Shown here: positions 21,864-32,768 of the stretch, piece by piece
How the letters are laid out: every line of letters starts with the position of its first letter
Numbering within the stretch: the first letter of the stretch is position 1
Assembly: GCA_036785325.1 (NCBI GenBank)
Contig: JAXIVH010000028.1
Coordinates: 2,445,143 to 2,509,142 of the forward strand
Source of the DNA: Urophycis tenuis
Lineage: Eukaryota > Chordata > Actinopteri > Gadiformes > Phycidae
Length of the DNA stretch: 64,000 bases
Direction of reading: 5' to 3'
Made by a program: the position numbers and the translations under genes
The notes under the pieces: generated by a model
Databases searched by the model: none
The model's input: the letters and a program-made list of their open reading frames with translations, nothing else
What the model was told of the DNA's origin: nothing

Positions 21864-23036
21864 ATGCAATATGTTGGGAAAATAGTGGTGGTAAAAGTGG
21901 TGAAAGTGGGAGAGCAAGGAAGTAAAGGGGTGATATATGGGATTCCTATGGGAATTGATATGAAGGAGCTGGTTAAAAATGTAAAAATGTGTGATGCTGT
22001 TCAGAGTGCAACGCGGTTAACTAAGGGGTTTGATAAGTTAGAAACTGAGTCGGTTTTGGTTCATTTTAGCTCAAAACAGTTGCCTGCAGAGCTTTACTTT
22101 GGCTTTATGAGATACAGAGTAAGAGAGTTCATCTATAATCCGGTAAGATGCTATAAATGCCAGAAATTTGATCATATAGCTAAGCTATGTAAAGGAACTG
22201 TGGTGAGACCTAAATGTTGTAATTGTGGAGGGGAACACAGTGCAGCCTACTGGGGGTGTGAAGTGATGAGAAGGGAGAAAGAAATTCAAAGTGTGAAAAG
22301 GAAGGATAAAATTCCTTATTCAGAAGCAGTTAAAAGAGTTCAGGAAGTAAAGAGGGGTAATGAAGGAAAAGATAGAGGGGAGTTAGAAACAGGGAATGTG
22401 TGGGTACAGAGAAAAGAACAGTTCAGACCACGTTTACACATAGCAGAGTATTCTGGAAAACGGCTATTTTCTCCTCCTCGTTTGTGAAAATAATTGTGTT
22501 TACACCAATGATAAAAACAGCCGGCGAAGGGTGTCACGAACACTTCGAGCAACAGGTGGCCAATCAGAAATGCCAAACGAACGACTCAAAACGACAGACC
22601 AACGTGTCACAATGCAAAAACACCGGTTTCCCTATTTACATGCAACCGCGAAACCGGAGTTTTCCAAAATCTCCACTTTGCCCGGAGTTTTTAGAAATAA
22701 TCGTTTTCTCTGATGAAAACAGGGTTTTCGTGTAAATGAGAGGCCAAACCGCATGGAAATATCTGCGTTTTCCCATCGTGTAAACGGGGCCTCAGAGAGC
22801 GGGAGAAAAGGGAGTTGGAAGAAAAGAGAAATGTGGTTATCTTCATTGCAGGGGTAATTAATGCTACAGCAGAGGTGACATCTAAAACGGAAAGGATACA
22901 AATGATCACAAAGGCAGCAGTTCAACACTTGGGCATGGTGGATTTAAAGTGGGAAGAGATAAGGGATTGTCTTGCTATACATGCAAGCCAGGAAGTTGTG
23001 GGGGTGAATTTAATAATCATGATCATTTTGCAATGG
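21864..23036 (+). pseudogene. LINE ORF1 with CCHC zinc knuckles, split by a MITE
   Basis: The protein has an RRM-like N-terminal region (YGIPMGIDMKELVKNVK) and then two knuckles, CYKCQKFDHIAKLC and CCNCGGEHSAAYWGC, which would bind the element RNA. At 22428 a MITE interrupts it; past 22792 the same frame resumes with an ERxKRELEEKRNVV-type charged helix. The frame is otherwise open to about 23010, where the EN region begins. Confidence 0.82.
22428..22791. mobile_element. 364-bp MITE in LINE ORF1
   Basis: The ends are CCACGTTTACACA and GTGTAAACGGGGCC, imperfect inverted repeats. The 5-bp direct repeat TCAGA is perfect at 22423-22427 and 22792-22796. Ignoring the insert and one repeat keeps the ORF1 frame open. 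The interior is rich in paired AAAACxG motifs and has no coding sequence. The superfamily is unknown. Confidence 0.88.
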
Positions 23037-23825
23037 AATGCAAGGAGTCTGTTGGCAAATGGTCAATATTTTAAACAGTTTGTGGGTAGTAGAAGTATGA
23101 AACCAGATATAGTATGTATACAAGAAACATAGTTAAGGCCTAGATTTGATTTTGTTTTATCTGACTATATTGTTGTTAGACGTGATCGAGAGGAAGGAAG
23201 TGGTGGGGGTTGTGCTACTTTTATAAAGAAGGGTGTACCTTATAGGGTGTTGGGGTTAGGGAAAGAACAAGAATATGTAGTGGTGGAAATATGGGCAGGT
23301 ATTAGGAAAATAGCAGTGATCAATTACTATAACCCTTGTAAACAATTAGAGTTAAATAAGTTAGAGGAAATAGAAGGTCTGGATAGTGAGAATGTTGTAT
23401 GGTGTGGGGACTTTAATGCTCATTATACTTTGTGGGGTGGAGGAAAGACAGACAATAATGGTCAGATAATAGAGGAGGTGTTAAATGATAAGAATTTAGT
23501 ATGTGTGAATGATGGTAGAAGGACAAGGATAGACATCAGAACTGGTAAAGAGTCAGTGTTAGATCTTACATTTATGTCAAGTAGATTAGCCCCAAAGTGT
23601 GAGTGGGAAGTATATGGAGGTAGCACTATTGGAAGTGATCATTATCCAATTATGAGTAGTATAGATATTGGAATGGCACTGCAATCAGAGGATAGCAATA
23701 AAAGGTGGATCTTCAGAAAAGCAAATTGGGAAAGGTTTGTGGAAACAAGTGATGCCTATCTAAGATTGGTGCAGGGGACTAATGATGTTGAGAGATATGA
23801 ATCAGATGTACAACATAGTATATAG
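23030..23825 (+). pseudogene. I-type LINE endonuclease
   Basis: Motifs are ILQWNARSLLANG, PDIVCIQET, GGGCATFIKKG, VVWCGDFNAHYTLWGGG, VLDLTFMSSRLAP and GSDHYPIM, covering the APE fold from the first strand to the catalytic SDH. An in-frame TAG follows IQET (23130-23132), the main lesion. The DFNAH signature and the DLT...SDH spacing match I/Jockey-type endonucleases. Confidence 0.87.
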
Positions 23826-24599
23826 CCTACATAGCTGCAATAAACTCCATCCCAAAAAGCACAGGAAAACTTGGAAGGAAGGTAGTACCATGGTGGAACG
23901 ATAAGTGTGAAAAGGCAGTTAAAAACAGAAATAGAGCGTTTAGAATACTAAAAAATACTCATAATTTTCAACACTTGATTGAGTATAAACAATCACAGGC
24001 AGTAGTGAGGAGAACTATAAGACAAAGTAAAAGGGAATCCTGAAGGGAGTATTGTAGCTCAATTGGAAATACGACTACTATAGATGAGGTGTGGAGAATG
24101 ATAAAGAATATGGAGGGAAATAGAAGAGAATGGAATTATACAATTTTGTCTGATAGGGAACAGGTGGCTATTACCAACTCAGAAAAGGCAGAAATGATGG
24201 TGAATTCAATGAGTAGGGTACATAGTTCTGATAATTTATCAGAGGAAGAGAAAATGGGGAGAGCTGAAACGAAAAGGTTATTTGGAGGTATTCAAAGGAA
24301 AACAAGATCAGAAAGTAAGTATGATGTCCCATTTACGTTAAGGGAATTAAAAAAAATGCACTGGTTAATGTAAAAAGTCAGCTCCTGGGAAAGATGGCAT
24401 TTGCTATAACATGTTAAATCATTTAAGTGATGAGGGGTTACAGAGGGTGTTGGGGCTATATAATAAAGTGTGGGAAGAGGAAAACCAGGGAAAGATACAA
24501 GCAAGCCAACAAGTTATAGACCAATAGCATTAACATCCAATGTAGGTAAGCTAATGGAAAGGTTGGTAAATGGGAGGTTAATGCACTTTATGGAAGAAA

Positions 24600-24786
24600 A
24601 GATTAGATTAGATTAGATTAGATTCAACTTTATTGTCATTGTGCAGAGTACAAGTACAGGGACAACGAAATACAGTTGGCGTTCTAACAAGAAGTGCAAA
24701 TGAGCGATTAAGGTGCAGGTTGAAATGCAGAAATGCAGAATAAGGTGCAAAATTGAAAAGTGACAGTGGTTATTAAAATGACGGGG
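24600..24786 (-). mobile_element. Truncated LINE 3' tail (Rex1/L2-type)
   Basis: Starting from a (GATTA)n run, the plus strand reads TTCAACTTTATTGTCATTGT and GGACAACGAAATACAGTTGG, nearly identical to 58003-58090, the 3' end of the LINE at 57997-59553. It is therefore a 5'-truncated copy of that family in antisense orientation, inserted in the host RT. The right border is approximate. Confidence 0.8.
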
Positions 24787-25042
24787 ACTGGTGACCAGTT
24801 GTCAGAGTGGTTTTAGGAAAGGGAGAAGCACCACAGATTCAATAATATGTTTAGAAGTTGAGATAAGGAAGGCTAAGGTTAACAAAGAGACTGTGGTGGC
24901 AATATTTTTGGATGTTGAGAAAGCGTATGATATGTTATGGGTTGAGGGTCTTTTAATCAAGATGCACACTTTAGGGACTGAAGGAAATATGTTTAATTGG
25001 GTCCTGGATTTTTTAAAATAATAGGAGTATTCAGGTTAAAAT

Positions 25043-25445
25043 TGTCATGATCTGTGTCTGTTCTGTCGTTGTGATTGGTTTGCTTTCTGTTTCCCCTGTC
25101 ATGGTCTGTGTCTGTCTTGTTTTGATTGGTTTACTCTGTGTTTCCCCCTGTGTCCTGATTCCCTCCTGGTTGATTGCCCCATTGTGTTCACCTGTGTCTT
25201 GTTCCCTCACCTGTCTTGGGTTGGTAATTAGTCTGTGTATTTAAGTCCTGTCCTCTGTTCAGTGTTTGTCCAAGTCTTGTCGTTGTACGTCGTGTTTGGT
25301 GTTGTCGTAAGTCGTTGTTGCCGGTCATGTGAGTTATCGTCTGTGTTCCCGTATCTTTGCTTTATTTACCATTAAAAGAGCAAGAAGTATTCCTGTCTGC
25401 CTCGCCTCTCTGCACTTGGGTCCTACCCCACAGCAATCCGTGACA
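25043..25445 (+). mobile_element. Solo LTR in the I-type LINE
   Basis: The segment has TG...CA ends (TGTCATGATCTG and CAATCCGTGACA) and a perfect 5-bp target duplication AAAAT at 25038-25042 and 25446-25450. A TATTTAA box lies at about 25237 and ATTAAA at about 25371, placing the LTR sense on the plus strand. No internal retroviral coding sequence is present. Confidence 0.92.
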
Positions 25446-26425
25446 AAAATGGGACTAGAAATTTCTAAAAGGATTGTTGTAGAAAATGGTACTCCTCAAG
25501 GTAATGTGGTAAGCCCATTGATTTTTAATATCATGATCAACGATATTTTTTCAAATGTACAGCCTGGAATTGGTAGATCTTTATTTGCAGATGATAGCAG
25601 TTTATGGAAAAGAGGGAAGAATGTTAAGCATATTGTGAAGAAACTGCAGGAATCAATAACACAAGTGGAGGTGTGGGGGAAAAAGTGGGGATTTAGGTTC
25701 TCTATGGAGAAGTCTAAAACTATGTTCTTTACAAGAAAGAAAATAGGTGAAGAGATAAAGGTGAGGCTCTATGATAAGAATGTGGAGAGGGTTAAGAGTT
25801 TTAAATTTCTGGGGGTGTTTTTTGATGAAAGAATTACTTGGAGGGTTCATATAACAAAAGTTTTAGACAAGTGCAAAAAAGTTTTGAATATTATGAGATG
25901 CATATCTGGAATGGAATGGGGGGCAAATGCTGCTTCATTAAAGCAAATATATGTGTATTTGATAAGATCTAGGATGGAGTATGGAAGTGTTGTGTATGGG
26001 TCTGCGTCTAAGTCAGTTTTGTCTGAGTTGGATATAATTCAAGCTAAAGCACTTAGGATATGTTTAGGAGCTGTGAGAACATCCCCAGTATGCGCATTGC
26101 AAGTTGAAGCAGGAGAGATGCCACTTTGGTTGAGGAGAAAGCAGTTACTGGCTAACTACTGGGTTAATCTGATGGGACAGAGGGAAGATCATCCAGTTAG
26201 GGTGGCGATTCAAGCAAGCTGGGAGAGGGGGGTAGCAAAGTTGTCAAGCTTTGGATGGACAGGGGAGGTAGTGGCACAGGAAATATTAGTAAAAGATCAA
26301 ATTTTCTGTCCAGCTGTTTTATGGCCTCAGATACCTCTCTGGCAATTGGATGTACCTAAGGTTGATGTAGGATTGCTTGAAGTTAAAACTAAGAACAATG
26401 AAGCGGATACGGTCATGGAGTTTCA

Positions 26426-27310
26426 GTGTCATGTGAGAGAACATTATGGGGATCATCTACTCTTTTTACTGATGGGTCAAAAGATCAAGAAACTGAAGCG
26501 ACAGGAGCAGCTTTTATTGTTCAAAGTCTAAAGGTAGAGTCATCTAAGAGGACATCAGATTTCTTGCATGTGTTTACTATTGAGCTATATGCTATTTTAA
26601 TGGCAATACAGTGGTCTGAGCAACTTGTAAACCAAAAGGTATTGATTTGTAGCGATTCTGTTTCAGCCATCACTAGTGTAGGGACAGTGAAGAGCCATCA
26701 GGATCTTATACATGAGATCCTGATGGAAATGAGAAATGTGGCTGTGAGAGGAGTGGTGATCTCTCTGATGTGGGTCCCAGCCCATACTGGAATCTCAGGG
26801 AATGAGAAAGCTGATAAATTAGCTAAAGGACCCGTAAAAAAGGATAATGTAGAAGTAACATTACATCTGTCTAAGGCTGAGGGGAAATGTCTTGTGTGGA
26901 GGGGGATCATGATCCAGTGGCAACAATTATGGGAGAGAGAGACTAAAGGGAGACATTTGTTCTCATTGAATGGAAGAGTAAGTGAGGCAACTAAACCTTG
27001 TGAAGGGATGAGAAGGAAGGGCCAGGTTACTATTACTAGAATGAGAATTGGTCATACATTATTGAATAGTACTCTTTTTATCATAGGTAAACCTCAAGAT
27101 GGAATGTGTGATGAATGCCATCAACCCGAGACACTACATCATGTGCTTATACATTGTAGGAGATACAGCAGGGAAAGGAAGAAGTTACTAGAGACATTGA
27201 GAGAGTTGGGTCTAGAAGAGGTTGCAGTTAAAGACATTTTAAATTTGGGATCAAGTGGGAGGGGGAGGTGTTGTTTTTTTAAAGTATTTATCAGACACTG
27301 GACTAATTAA
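26426..27310 (+). pseudogene. I-type LINE RNase H and C-terminal zinc motif
   Basis: RNase H motifs are TLFTDGSKDQETEATGAAF (first Asp), FTIELYAILMAIQW (Glu), LICSDSVSAITSV (Asp) and PAHTGISGNEKADKLAK (His and final Asp). A CDECHQPETLHHVLIHC motif follows, the usual C-terminal finger of such pols. The domain removes RNA from the hybrid. The piece is open over its full length (294 residues) and overlaps the RT frame, so a frameshift near 26430 separates them. Confidence 0.9.
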
Positions 27311-27649
27311 AAGAATAGGAAGTGATGACTTAAATTATCCTGAAGGTGGCAGCAATGCAACAATTTGGATGTCAGCTGCCAAAAAACACCCAATGAAAAA
27401 GAAGAAGAAGAAGAAGAAGAAACTTCCTGCTCGACCCACGCTCGAACACTACTCATGAGCTCTCCTTTGGCATGGTAAGTGTACTCTCTCTCTGCATGGT
27501 GGTGTTTGTGTTCAGGCAGCTAATGCTAGTGTGGTCATAGGAAATGCTGAAGTCCGGATCTGTCGCGCTCCTCCTCCTGCCTGTATGAGTGTGTGCCCCT
27601 CTACTTCTGCTAGAGGTATGTTTGTCTCTCCCGCAACCCAGGGTTCGAG

Positions 27650-28747
27650 GCTGGGTTATGCTTCGTTTATACTTCCGCGTCGACGCGACGCTGGGGGGCT
27701 GCGGACCCTTTACGTTCTCGACGTGCACCTCCCCAAATCATATGCTGGTTTATGCTTCTGCGTAGGGATTGCGTCGTGATCACGCAATGGCCACGCCGTT
27801 GCTCGGACGCCGTCATGAGCCCGTGATACTTCTGCGGAGGGATTGCGTGGGGTTTTCGTCTCGAAATGCAATTCGTTGCCACACCGGTAGAGGGACCAGA
27901 ATAACCATTCTGGTCATTACATACGGATTACTAGCGAGTTAAAAAAAGTTTACAGAAATGAAGGCAAAAGTTTTATATATATATATATGTGTTGTCGCCA
28001 ATCAGTCGAAGCATTTATCAAGGCTGTGTTTACACCGTGGCGGTGTTTACCTTACGAGTGGAACCGGAAAAGCCAACGCGTTGGGACCAAGCGGCAACTT
28101 TCCATGCTGAAAAATTAAGCCCATGCGGAAGTGCAAAAACTTGCAGTTCCTCGACTGGCCGCTTGAGGCTGGCTGCAGAAAGGAGTCAACTCCCAGAGAC
28201 ACCCATGTTAAAATGTCTAACTTTACAGCCAAAATAAACATGTTTACAGCCTGGTTCAAAAAACGGTTTTGGTGTCTTTCAGTAGTGTTCGAGTCCATGA
28301 CAACTGTGAGGGGGGTGAATTTTTGTAGAATCCATTATTTTAATGCACAGAGAAGGATTTATTTTATGAATAATTAAGGGCGTGGTCAACTTGATTGGCA
28401 GCTGTCATCTGTCATCACGGCATGACCTTCACGGATTCGAGGCTTTGATTGGTCTGGCCGGAGGTAGGCGGGCTTAGAACACAGACTGAAATGTCCAAGA
28501 TGGCGGCGCCCAGAAGCTCAATTTTAGGCTTCATCTCCGCTGTTAAGAATGTCTATGGGTGACGTCACGGAGGGTTTGTCCATATTTATATACAGTCTAT
28601 GGTTGGGACGGCGTCGCCTCAACGCGCGTCTAGGATTTGGGGAGGTGCACGTCGAGGACGTAAAGGGTCCGTAAAGGGTCCGCCGTGGGTCCGCCGTCCC
28701 CCAGCGTCGCGTCGACGCGGAAGTATAAACGAAGCATAACCCAGCCT
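27650..28747. mobile_element. Long-TIR GC-rich MITE, about 1.1 kb
   Basis: The left arm begins GGCTGGGTTATGCTTCGTTT near 27650; the right arm, ending AACGAAGCATAACCCAGCC near 28745, is its complement over about 50 bp, with partial pairing for a further 50 bp including GACGTGCACCTCCCC. No transposase is present. A second, decayed right end (AACGCGGAAGCAGCATAACCC, about 28792-28812) follows a run of 18 C. The superfamily is not determined. Confidence 0.85.
28085..28608. mobile_element. Nested teleost repeat inside the long-TIR MITE
   Basis: The sequence AAGTGCAAAAACTTGCAGTT through ATTTATATACAGTCTATGG matches, from memory, a very common non-coding repeat of teleost genomes that ends in an ACAGTCTATGG motif. 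A shorter remnant with ATAGACTGTATATAAG occurs at 57194-57210. Borders are approximate and no duplication was found. Confidence 0.5.
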
Positions 28748-29283
28748 TCTATGGTCCGCAACCCCCCCCCCCCCCCCCCCAGCGTTGCGTCAACGCGGAA
28801 GCAGCATAACCCATAAAGGCTTTTTTTTTTTCTTTTTTTTCTTTTTTTTAATGTTGAACGAAGTCAAGTCTTTATTATTATTATTATTTATTTATTTTTT
28901 TTGTACCAGTTGGACAATACAATGACAAGTAGAACATACAGAATATTATCAAGAAAAAAAAAAAAACAGTGCCAGGGGATCATATTATCAGCAGAGAATA
29001 TTATACAAAAATATTAAATGCAGTACACAAAACAGTAGTTTTCATAGCTTTTCTATTTTTAGAATGTTGGATTGTTGAGATGTATTGTTTGAATTCATTT
29101 TCAAATATCAGGAAAGATGGCTTATGATTGGCAAATTTAGATTTATGAATGTGGTATTTAGCAAAGAGCAGAATAAGGTTGATAATGTAATACTGATTTT
29201 TTTCTTAACAGGATATGAGAAAAAACCAAACAACACATCTTCATATGACAGGGAAAAATCTGAATCTGTTAAGAGAAATTAAG

Positions 29284-30228
29284 TTACATACATCTTGCCA
29301 AAAAAAAGGGGAAATAGGACATGACCAAAATAAGTGACAAGTCTTCTTCAGATGTTTTGCAAAATGAGCAGCTCACATCAATGTCTTTTTTGTATCTCTG
29401 TAGAAATAAATTGCAGGGATAAAAGCGGTGAATCAGTTTCAGAGAGACTTCTTTCATCTTGTTGATGATAAGAAATTTAGAGGGAAGACACCAGATTTTC
29501 CTCCAGTTAGAGTTAGTTGAAAAAAAAACATTCCAGTGAAGGACAGCATTTGGAACAGATACCACATCTCTTTGAAATAAGGAGCGTATATCACAGTTGT
29601 TATTACTTTTTTTAGTGGAAAAACAGATTTGACCAATACCAACAGTAATAGGATCCGGTAGCACTGAGTCCAACTCCGGCACTGAAGAGTTTTTAAAAAG
29701 CATTAAGACACCTGAGGGTATAGCGTCAAACACCAGAGCGTATTCCTTCGGTGGTATTGGAATACCATATTTGTCAAGCAGTTCAACATAAGACATCAAA
29801 GAACCGTTAGAATTGAAGAGTTGTTTAACTAAGTGAATTCCATGGTCAAACCAGTTTTCGAAAAATAATGATTTATGTTTGTATAAAATGTCTCTATTGT
29901 TCCAAATGTAGTATCTGTGGGGTGAGAAATTGTGTTTGAAAATCAAAGACCAAGAGAGGAGCATTTGTTTATGGAAATTTGAAAGCTTTAGGGGGATTTT
30001 TTCAATATTATAATTACAAATCAATATAAATTTAAAGCCACCAAGTTTTGAAAAGAAATAATTTGGGAGAAAGTTCCAGATTGAGGTTGGGTTTTTTAGA
30101 AATTGCTTGATCCAATTTATTTTAAAGGTGTTGTTTAGGGTCGAAAAATCAAGAAAATTCATGCCACCTTTTTTATAAGAGTTCATTAAAACTGACTTCC
30201 TAATGTAGTGTATCCTGTTTCGCCACAC
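29284..30228 (-). pseudogene. L1/Tx1-like ORF2 C-terminal region
   Basis: The frame starts MWRNRIHYIRKSVLMNSYKK and includes KKGGMNFLDFSTLNNTFKIN, a region conserved downstream of the RT thumb in L1/Tx1 proteins. It ends near a CSFCKTSEEDLSL motif resembling the C-terminal zinc site. Between 30229 and 30633 the thumb is present but broken by stops. Confidence 0.75.
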
Positions 30229-30632
30229 AAAGTGATACAGCGCACGATCAATGGAATCAGATCTTTTTACTTACATCAAGAGATAAGGCTGCATAAGTCA
30301 AACGTGAGATGCCCTCGACTTTTGTGAGTAAAACTCTACCTCTAATGGATAGATCTCTTTGTAGCCATGAATTTAGTTTTCTTTGTACAGATTCTATAAG
30401 AGGGTTAAAATTTAAAGAACATCTAGTTTCCTGATTTTTGTTAATTACAATGCCAAGATAAGTGACAGAGTCTTTTACTGGAATGTTAGAAATTGTTGTG
30501 TAATTACAATTTTTGAGGGGAAGCAGCTCACACTTGATATTTAAATAGAGCCCAGAGGCCTTAGAAAATATCTTTATGGTGTTGATGGCTATAGATACTT
30601 GCGAGGCATCCTTTAGGAATAAAGTCGTATCA

Positions 30633-31559
30633 TCAGCCAGATGATACTGATTGGTGGCTGAGTTTGATAAATTCTGAGAGTAATTGGGTGCAGAGCAAGA
30701 ACAAGTATGGCAAAACAGGACACCCTTGTCTGATGCCTCTTTTCAAATAAAATCTGGGAGAGGTGCCTGAATGTAGCTTGATTGAGCAATTTGCGTGTTT
30801 ATACATAGTTTTAATGGCTGTACAGAAGTAGGGTCCAAATCCAAATTTATCTAAAGTTTGAAACATAAAGTTGTGCTCAACGGTGTCAAAAGCCTTGCGA
30901 AAATCAAAGAACAAAATTAAACTGTCATCATTGCAGAAGTCAGCATAGTCAATGAGATCTAATACAAGCCTGATATTATTGGAAATATGTCTATGTCTCA
31001 TAAAACCATTTTGGGTTTCATCAATTATGTGGTCCAGTACTACTTTTATTCTATTTGCGAGAATTTGTGCTAAAATCTTATAGTCAGTGTTAAGAAGACG
31101 AATTGGGCGCCAGTTATCAATTAAGAGAGGGTCTTTTTTAGGCTTTGGAATTAAAGTTAAAAGACCTTGACATAATGTGGGAGGGAGGGTTTGATTATCA
31201 ATGCTTTCAGTATAAACAGCATGGAGGAAGGGAGCAAGTTGATCCGCAAAAGCCAAATAAAACTCAGATGTTAAACCATCAACTCCAGGAGATTTATTGA
31301 GTTTGAGGTGTTTGATGGCAAAAAGGATTTCCTTTGGAGTTAAAGGGCTATCACAGAGATTCCTTTGATCATCATTAATTAACTTATGATCAGTGAGGTG
31401 AATGAAGAAATTTTCAGCATTAGTTTTGCAATATTGTGATTCATATAAGGCTTTATAAAATGTGGAGCTATAGTTAGCTATTTTTATTAGATCGTCTGTG
31501 ATAACGCCATCAATATTTAATTTTTGGATAGAATTATTTATGCTACAAGTTTTTTCCAA
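30633..31559 (-). pseudogene. L1/Tx1-like reverse transcriptase
   Basis: Motifs are NKSPGVDGLTSEFYLAF, LTLIPKPKKDPLLIDNWRPI, LNTDYKILAQILANRI, DETQNGFMRHRHISNNIR, LILFFDFRKAFDTVEH and KRGIRQGCPVLPYLFLLC. The catalytic box appears as HLADDTTLF just past the frame end (about 30620-30650), in a shifted frame. The NWRPI...NTDYKI and RQGCP signatures are typical of L1 and Tx1 RTs. Confidence 0.88.
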
Positions 31560-31700
31560 TTGGAAAAAGTATGCACTATTCTGTTCCTCCTCCAGCCATT
31601 TCCTCCTTGACCTTTACGTTCCCCTGGCATTTAAAGAGAAAATGGATAAGGACAATGTAACAGGTTTTGAACTCAAAGTTAACAGATTCCATCCCTGAAT

Positions 31701-32690
31701 ATATGCTAGACATTTTAGTCAGGAGCAATATAAAAGAAAGTTTTTTTTAATTTTTTATATCTATATTCAGGAGCCTCATAAAAAAAATATTTACCATATT
31801 CGTTTATGCCCGTGTCTGTAGCGATAGTATTGAAACCTGTGTCAGATCGAAAACAATTGATAATATCCAGCCATTGATAATATCCAGCCATACCCATGAC
31901 GTTTTCTGATTTAACAACATTTATTTATTAACAACATTTATTTCTCGATAGATTTCGAAGCACATACCAGGGTACAGTCACATTCGTTAGATATATCCAT
32001 AATCCTATCGCTCGCCGACGTGGTCCGCCATGTTGGATTATGTTCTAGTTGCGTGGCCGCCACGACTCCTTCGCTCGGATTGGCTTTCGCAAAAAAAACG
32101 CCACGTTTTTTCGCTCATCATTTGCATAGAATAGGACTAGTTTCTATTTTTTGCCCCGCCCTCCTCGCGTTTTGCAGCCCACACGCTTCGCTTTGTCGCC
32201 CGTCGCTCACTGCCATTGGAAATGAATGGAAACCCGTCGCCAAGCCTCTGCAAAAAAACGCCAGTGTGAGCTGACCGTAGGGTTAAGCTGCTGGCTCTCC
32301 AAAATATTGCTGCAGTCTGGTTGCCAGAGCAGCTTTGCATGGCATAGCCACGCATGCTTGGGCTGAGTGACTTTCTTTTAATGGTTTAGTTTGATGAATG
32401 TGAGGTGTGGGTTGTATGACTTAATTTGGGTTATTTGCATAGGTTTATTTTATTTCTTTTCTTTGGATTCTTTTGATATCAATTCGATCCATTTTCTTTT
32501 CTTGTGTTCAACTAGATTGTAAATTGTGTATTTTCTTTTAATTAAGTGTATTGCTTTAGTTTCTGGTTATTTGAAAGAGTGTAATTATATTTTTGTACAT
32601 TTCTGTTAAGTTTAATACTGTTCACTAATTGTTTTATGTCTTTTGTTTGAGTTGCAACCCCCCCCATTAATGATTTGATCCTTGTTTCAG
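31701..32690. other. No gene seen; AT-rich and repeat-like sequence
   Basis: 31860-31890 has a duplicated TTGATAATATCCAGCCAT. 32072-32275 has paired ACGCC motifs next to A-runs (CGCAAAAAAAACGCC, GCAAAAAAACGCC), as expected of a small MITE. From about 32400 the sequence resembles the reverse complement of 52080-52870. No coding frame is supported. Confidence 0.45.
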
Positions 32691-32696
32691 TGTCGG

Positions 32697-32768
32697 TGGC
32701 CGGTGGTGGTGGTGGTGGTGGTGGTGGTGGTGGTGGTGGTGGTGGTGGTGGTGACTGGTGGTGGTGTC
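32697..32768. repeat. (GGT)n microsatellite
   Basis: About 17 GGT units are followed by GACTGGTGGTGGTGTCCCC. The related sequence near 52500, in the opposite orientation, has a shorter version. Confidence 0.95.

Larger units (their letters stand above)
24360..26420 (+). pseudogene. I-type LINE reverse transcriptase, interrupted twice
   Basis: Visible pieces are SYRPIALTSNVGKLMERLVN (about 24510-24570, after an apparent short deletion), SGFRKGRSTTDSI and FLDVEKAYDMLW (24791-25021), then TPQGNVVSPLIFNIMINDIF and the catalytic FADDSSLW (about 25490-25610). The thumb continues to the SMEKSKTMFFTRK and FKFLGVFFDERITW segments. A LINE 3' fragment (about 24600-24786) and a solo LTR (25043-25445) split the frame; the apparent start at 25329 lies inside the LTR and is not real. 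Confidence 0.87.
21700..27421 (+). mobile_element. I/Nimb-like LINE with RNase H, multiply interrupted
   Basis: The plus strand holds ORF1 with CCHC knuckles, an APE endonuclease, RT, RNase H and a C-terminal CxxC-HxxxH-C motif, ending in a short AAG-rich tail (27402-27421). APE plus RNase H with a CCHC ORF1 points to the I superfamily (I or Nimb clade). The 5' end meets the Harbinger terminus at 21690. Insertions within it are a 364-bp MITE, a LINE 3' fragment and a 403-bp solo LTR. Stops and small deletions show an old copy. Confidence 0.87.
28900..31700 (-). mobile_element. L1/Tx1-like LINE, 5' truncated
   Basis: On the minus strand this is an RT followed by a long C-terminal region and an AT-rich 3' end near 28900 (TTATTATTATTA tail). 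The RT motifs match the L1/Tx1 superfamily rather than the Rex1/L2 copies elsewhere in the window. No endonuclease is seen upstream of 31560, so the copy is 5' truncated. Confidence 0.8.

Noticed and set aside
25329..25450. Start of the 400-codon frame at 25329 as a real protein N-terminus
   Set aside because: These codons lie inside the solo LTR; the LINE RT frame only begins after 25446.
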